Below, in pieces: positions 61,522 to 64,000 of a stretch of 64,000 nucleotides of DNA (its first letter is position 1; each line of letters starts with the position of its first letter). Made by a program: the position numbers and the translations under genes. The stretch comes from Chthonomonadales bacterium (GTDB lineage: Bacteria > Armatimonadota > Chthonomonadetes > Chthonomonadales > CAJBBX01): assembly GCA_027459625.1 (NCBI GenBank), contig DAIDHP010000013.1:22398-86397 (forward strand), given 5' to 3'. The notes below the pieces were generated by a model. It was not told where the DNA came from. It ran no database searches and worked only from the letters and a program-made list of their open reading frames with translations.

Positions 61522-61836
61522 ACGGTATTTAATCACATACTTCCGGGCTTGTATCGATGACATTCTTTATCCTGGCATGACCTACGCAAGCGTCAGATTA
61601 TGTGCGACTTTTCTAATCCACGTGTATTTCCACATCGCTTAAAATATGGACAAAGCTTCATGATCTTAACGCGGTGTGTTTTGGTTAAGGGAAATTGACT
61701 TCGAGGAAAGCAGGGTGTGTTATGCACCTGTCAGGACAAAACATCCTCACTACAGCAGTCAAACCCTTTTTGCATGCCATACCGGTGTTGAAAACCTTCC
61801 AGCCCCGCATCTCTCACGAATCTGACTACTGGCAGG
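61522..61836. other. Gap between the decayed repeat and the first attC-like hairpin
   Basis: No gene. Contains the imperfect pairing AAAACCTTCCAG/CTGGCAGGTTTT (about 61780-61840), one mismatch in 12. A 107-aa ORF (61695-62018) overlaps the hairpin region and has no support. Confidence 0.4.
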
Positions 61837-61942
61837 TTTTACCGGCAAGTGCGGGATTTGTCGAAAAAATGCCAAAAGTAGAACCCGCTTTCGGGGTAGA
61901 ATCCCCTCAAGCGTGGGCATCGCCCGCACTTGTCCGGTGCAA
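61837..61942 (-). repeat. Long imperfect hairpin downstream of mazF (attC-like)
   Basis: ACCGGCAAGTGCGGG (61841-61855) pairs with CCCGCACTTG-T-CCGGT (61923-61938), a 15-bp stem with a single bulge, separated by about 67 nt. It follows the mazF stop by about 44 nt. Clear AAC/GTT core sites are not seen, so its identity as an attC site is less sure than the second hairpin. Confidence 0.5.
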
Positions 61943-61985
61943 ACGATGTAGGGCATTTTTTGACCGCGCAAGAGCCTTTGAATAT

Positions 61986-62339
61986 TTATTGACCTATCAA
62001 TGTGCCAAGTTTTTGTAAAACTTCATCGAATGTTGACGTGGGCAATATACAAATAAATTCCGCTTGCCTTATTTTCCAATCAAGACTTTTTACCTGGTCA
62101 GATAAGATTGCGCCGCCTATTGTCAAACCATCAGGTATCAGAACTTCAAAGGGATAATTTATGATTTGGCTGGTAATTGGACATAAAATTGCCAAACCAA
62201 CCTTGCCGTTATAGGTTGCTGGCGATAAAACTAATGCTGGGCGTCGTCCTGCTTGCTCCTGCCCTGCCTGTGGAGTGAAATACACCCAAACAATGTCGCC
62301 GCGATTCGGAATGTATGCCATAGTTTTACCAAACTTCAT
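61986..62339 (-). CDS. mazF: MazF/PemK-family toxin
   Basis: A 111-117 residue ribosome-independent mRNA endonuclease. It resembles E. coli MazF along its length: YIPNRGDIVWVYFTPQAGQE, QAGRRPALVLSPATYN, CPITSQIINYPFEV and ILSDQVKSLDWKIR. ATG 62339 overlaps the antitoxin stop by 14 nt; ATG 62321 (MAYIPNRGD) is the alternative. Coupled to MazE, which is encoded upstream. Typical addiction module. Confidence 0.94.
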   Translation of the reverse strand: MKFGKTMAYIPNRGDIVWVYFTPQAGQEQAGRRPALVLSPATYNGKVGLAILCPITSQIINYPFEVLIPDGLTIGGAILSDQVKSLDWKIRQAEFICILPTSTFDEVLQKLGTLIGQ

Positions 62340-62568
62340 TTCCTACAGCATTGCCGGTATCGGTTTCATGGTGAAGATTGCTACTATTTACGCCAGATAA
62401 TAATTGTTCAAGTGTCCAAGTTGGCGCGGCAATCGGTTTAATAACGATTTGACCATCAACAAGCGATACTTCTACAACAGAATCGTTTTCAAGTTGAGCG
62501 TCAAGTGCGAAAGCCTTTGGTATTCTTAGGGCAAGGCTGTTACCCCATTTTTGAACTTTTGTGAGCAT
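62326..62568 (-). CDS. mazE: MazE/AbrB-family antitoxin
   Basis: An 80-residue protein with an N-terminal SpoVT/AbrB swapped-hairpin DNA-binding domain (MLTKVQKWGNSLALRIPKAF, VVEVSLVDGQIVIKPI) and a C-terminal acidic tail that would bind the toxin. It should neutralise MazF and repress the operon through the palindrome at 62584-62602. AAAGGAGATATCTT precedes ATG 62568. Confidence 0.92.
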   Translation of the reverse strand: MLTKVQKWGNSLALRIPKAFALDAQLENDSVVEVSLVDGQIVIKPIAAPTWTLEQLLSGVNSSNLHHETDTGNAVGNEVW

Positions 62569-62583
62569 AAGATATCTCCTTTA

Positions 62584-62624
62584 GTATCTACAACAAAGAT
62601 ACACCTTTTTGCTCAATTAATCAA
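62584..62624 (-). promoter_or_regulatory. mazEF promoter and palindromic operator
   Basis: Minus strand: TTGATT (62624 to 62619), a 17-bp spacer and TATCTT (62601 to 62596). The palindrome GTATCT-N7-AGATAC (62584-62602) covers the -10 box and transcription start, as expected for MazE autorepression. Confidence 0.75.
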
Positions 62625-62648
62625 GCACTTTTTACGCCAAAAGGAAAT

Positions 62649-62777
62649 GCCCAACGGTTTGCGTTACCTGCGTGTGGGCGGGCATGGATTCTGCTTGGGA
62701 GTGGAAAAAACTCGAAGCCGGATAAATGCCCGAAAATGCCGCAGAATCCCACATGTCAGGTGCACGCTTTGTTAGCC
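62649..62777 (-). repeat. Integron attC-like recombination site
   Basis: On the minus strand the right end is GTTGGGC (62655 to 62649), matching the GTTRRRY core; the left end is GGCTAAC (62777 to 62771), matching RYYYAAC with one deviation. Between them the site folds into an imperfect hairpin (GGATTCTGC/GCAGAATCC at 62686-62694 and 62741-62749, plus outer AC-rich arms CCTGCG.TGTGGG/CCCACATGTCAGG). The 129-bp length is within attC range. It lies directly downstream of the PD-(D/E)XK gene, the normal attC position in a gene cassette. Confidence 0.65.
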
Positions 62778-62803
62778 TGCATTTCCGCGAAAAGACTCCT
62801 GAA

Positions 62804-63211
62804 TTATTCAACCGAAACATCGCCATTCTCATTTACCCAAAAATAAGAGAATTTTGCGACTGGCTTGAACCACGAAATCTTTTCTGCCAAACTATGATGA
62901 CGGCGATAATCTGGCAAGGCGACTGCGAGTAAAACTTCTTTGTCTTGCTCTCGGTACTCAATCATATCAAAAATAACTTGCTTGAACCAATGCGCCGCTT
63001 GAACTGACGGATTAGTTCTGGCAGTACCTTTTGGATAGCCTTTTACTGATACCCATAAAATTATGCCATTTCGCTCCGCAACGATGTCAATTCCTTGTTG
63101 GTGACTTGCTGTATCTGCCTGAGAAATGATTCGATAGTTTTGCATGGCTAGATACGTAACTACTTTTTCTTGCACATTTCCTTCCCAAAACCAATAATCA
63201 AATTTTGGCAT
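62804..63211 (-). CDS. PD-(D/E)XK-fold nuclease-like cassette protein
   Basis: A 135-residue protein: FWEGNVQEKVVTYLAMQNYR, QGIDIVAERNGIILWVSVKGYP, then a helical part (FKQVIFDMIEYREQDKEV). GIDIVA and VSVKG fit the core Asp and Lys of the PD-(D/E)XK superfamily, with Ser replacing the usual Glu. ATG 63211 is 5 nt from the terminal CRISPR repeat; an in-frame GTG start lies inside that repeat (63229). The only SD-like GAGG also lies in the repeat. Looks like the gene of an integron-type cassette. Biochemical role unknown. Confidence 0.72.
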   Translation of the reverse strand: MPKFDYWFWEGNVQEKVVTYLAMQNYRIISQADTASHQQGIDIVAERNGIILWVSVKGYPKGTARTNPSVQAAHWFKQVIFDMIEYREQDKEVLLAVALPDYRRHHSLAEKISWFKPVAKFSYFWVNENGDVSVE

Positions 63212-63215
63212 TCCT

Positions 63216-63974
63216 GTTTCAATCCTCACCGGCGATCACTCGCCGGTGCAACAATTGTACGATTGATGCAAATTCCGTACCCGGTGGGTTTCAATCCTCA
63301 CCGGCGATCACTCGCCGGTGCAACAGTATACTCATAGCCCCTGAACCCCGAAGGTATCGGTTTCAATCCTCACCGGCGATCACTCGCCGGTGCAACGTTT
63401 CCCGTCAGGAAATCCCGGTATCATTTCTTGTTTCAATCCTCACCGGCGATCACTCGCCGGTGCAACATTTAATTTTCTCACTTTTAATTACCCCTCAAAC
63501 TAGTTTCAATCCTCACCGGCGATCACTCGCCGGTGCAACGGCGTTGGTCAAGGTCATGGTGTTGTAAGTCGTTTTGTTTCAATCCTCACCGGCGATCACT
63601 CGCCGGTGCAACAGCGGAACAAAGCTCTCCTGCACCACAGTAGCGGTGTTTCAATCCTCACCGGCGATCACTCGCCGGTGCAACCCGGCCATCTGCCGCT
63701 GTCGTAGAGCCATAGGAACAGTTTCAATCCTCACCGGCGATCACTCGCCGGTGCAACTCCATCCTGCTTCCGGTCAAGCCGTGCTTCTGGTGTTTCAATC
63801 CTCACCGGCGATCACTCGCCGGTGCAACCGGAGATAGTCGTCCAATCGGAGGAGCCGTCGAGGAGTTTCAATCCTCACCGGCGATCACTCGCCGGTGCAA
63901 CCTCGTTGAAATCGTAATCGTCATTCATCATCTTTTTGTTTCAATCCTCACCGGCGATCACTCGCCGGTGCAAC
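63216..63974 (-). CRISPR. CRISPR array, 11 repeats and 10 spacers visible
   Basis: The repeat is 37 bp (starts GTTTCAATCC, ends GGTGCAAC), identical in all copies seen, starting at 63216, 63288, 63360, 63430, 63503, 63576, 63648, 63721, 63792, 63865 and 63938. Spacers are 33-36 bp (35, 35, 33, 36, 36, 35, 36, 34, 36, 36). CACCGGCGA/TCGCCGGTG forms a 9-bp stem with a TCAC loop. The reverse complement ends ATTGAAAC, the usual 8-nt crRNA handle, so transcription probably runs right to left and the leader lies beyond the window. The last 26 nt may begin another spacer or the leader. No cas genes are in the window; subtype is unknown. Confidence 0.97.
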
Positions 63975-64000
63975 ATATTTGATATGATATGGAGGATAGA

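Noticed and set aside
61695..62018. 107-aa plus-strand ORF across the hairpin near mazF
   Set aside because: It overlaps the 3' end of mazF and the long hairpin and has no coding support.
63205..63837. Long plus-strand ORFs with repeated FQSSPAITRRCN-type peptides
   Set aside because: They are translations of the CRISPR repeats, not proteins.

Overview
The window most resembles Armatimonadota. The main support is a DUF1559-type prepilin whose N-terminus ([19 protein letters not shown], then [12 protein letters not shown]) is typical of that phylum, plus many secreted or Tat-exported glycosidases and a diderm-type outer-membrane barrel. The phylum call is inference; no rRNA, tRNA or marker tree is available. 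Promoters found by eye follow the sigma-70 pattern TTGxxx-N16-18-TAxxxT, and SD sequences of the AGGAGG type are common.

Layout. 1-2.7 kb: the end of an alpha-2-macroglobulin-like protein carrying a GspG-like module. 2.8-6.5 kb: a housekeeping cluster of unknown ORF, recX, rny (RNase Y) and ymdB-type phosphoesterase. 6.5-16.3 kb: a secreted PKD protein, a ChbG/YdjC deacetylase and three large secreted glycosidase-like proteins. 16.4-18.2 kb: a prepilin with a long structured leader and two small membrane proteins. 18.2-20.5 kb: a PHP phosphoesterase, and cysC and cysH driven by face-to-face promoters that share their -10 region. 20.5-28.4 kb: murB, alpha-L-rhamnosidase, a UroD-like protein, rhamnose isomerase and a zinc ribbon/carbonic anhydrase/zinc ribbon/membrane fusion. 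28.5-46.2 kb: DUF1054, then six minus-strand envelope genes (LptD-like barrel, two CsgG/TolB-like proteins and three giant secreted proteins sharing a C-terminal cassette). 46.7-59.2 kb: DUF2079 membrane protein, aldo/keto reductase, polysaccharide deacetylase, PmoA-like protein, hybrid sensor kinase, uvrC, PhnB-like protein and a glycosidase broken by one extra base.

59.3-64 kb is a defence and mobile island: a BglII-like restriction endonuclease with its beta-class methyltransferase, an isolated decayed CRISPR repeat, a MazEF module and a small PD-(D/E)XK protein each followed by a long attC-like hairpin, and a CRISPR array of at least 11 repeats running off the right edge. No cas gene lies in the window. 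The cassettes sit exactly between the decayed repeat and the intact array, and the nuclease gene starts 5 nt from the terminal repeat. This junction and the shared-core cysC/cysH promoter are the most unusual structures in the window.
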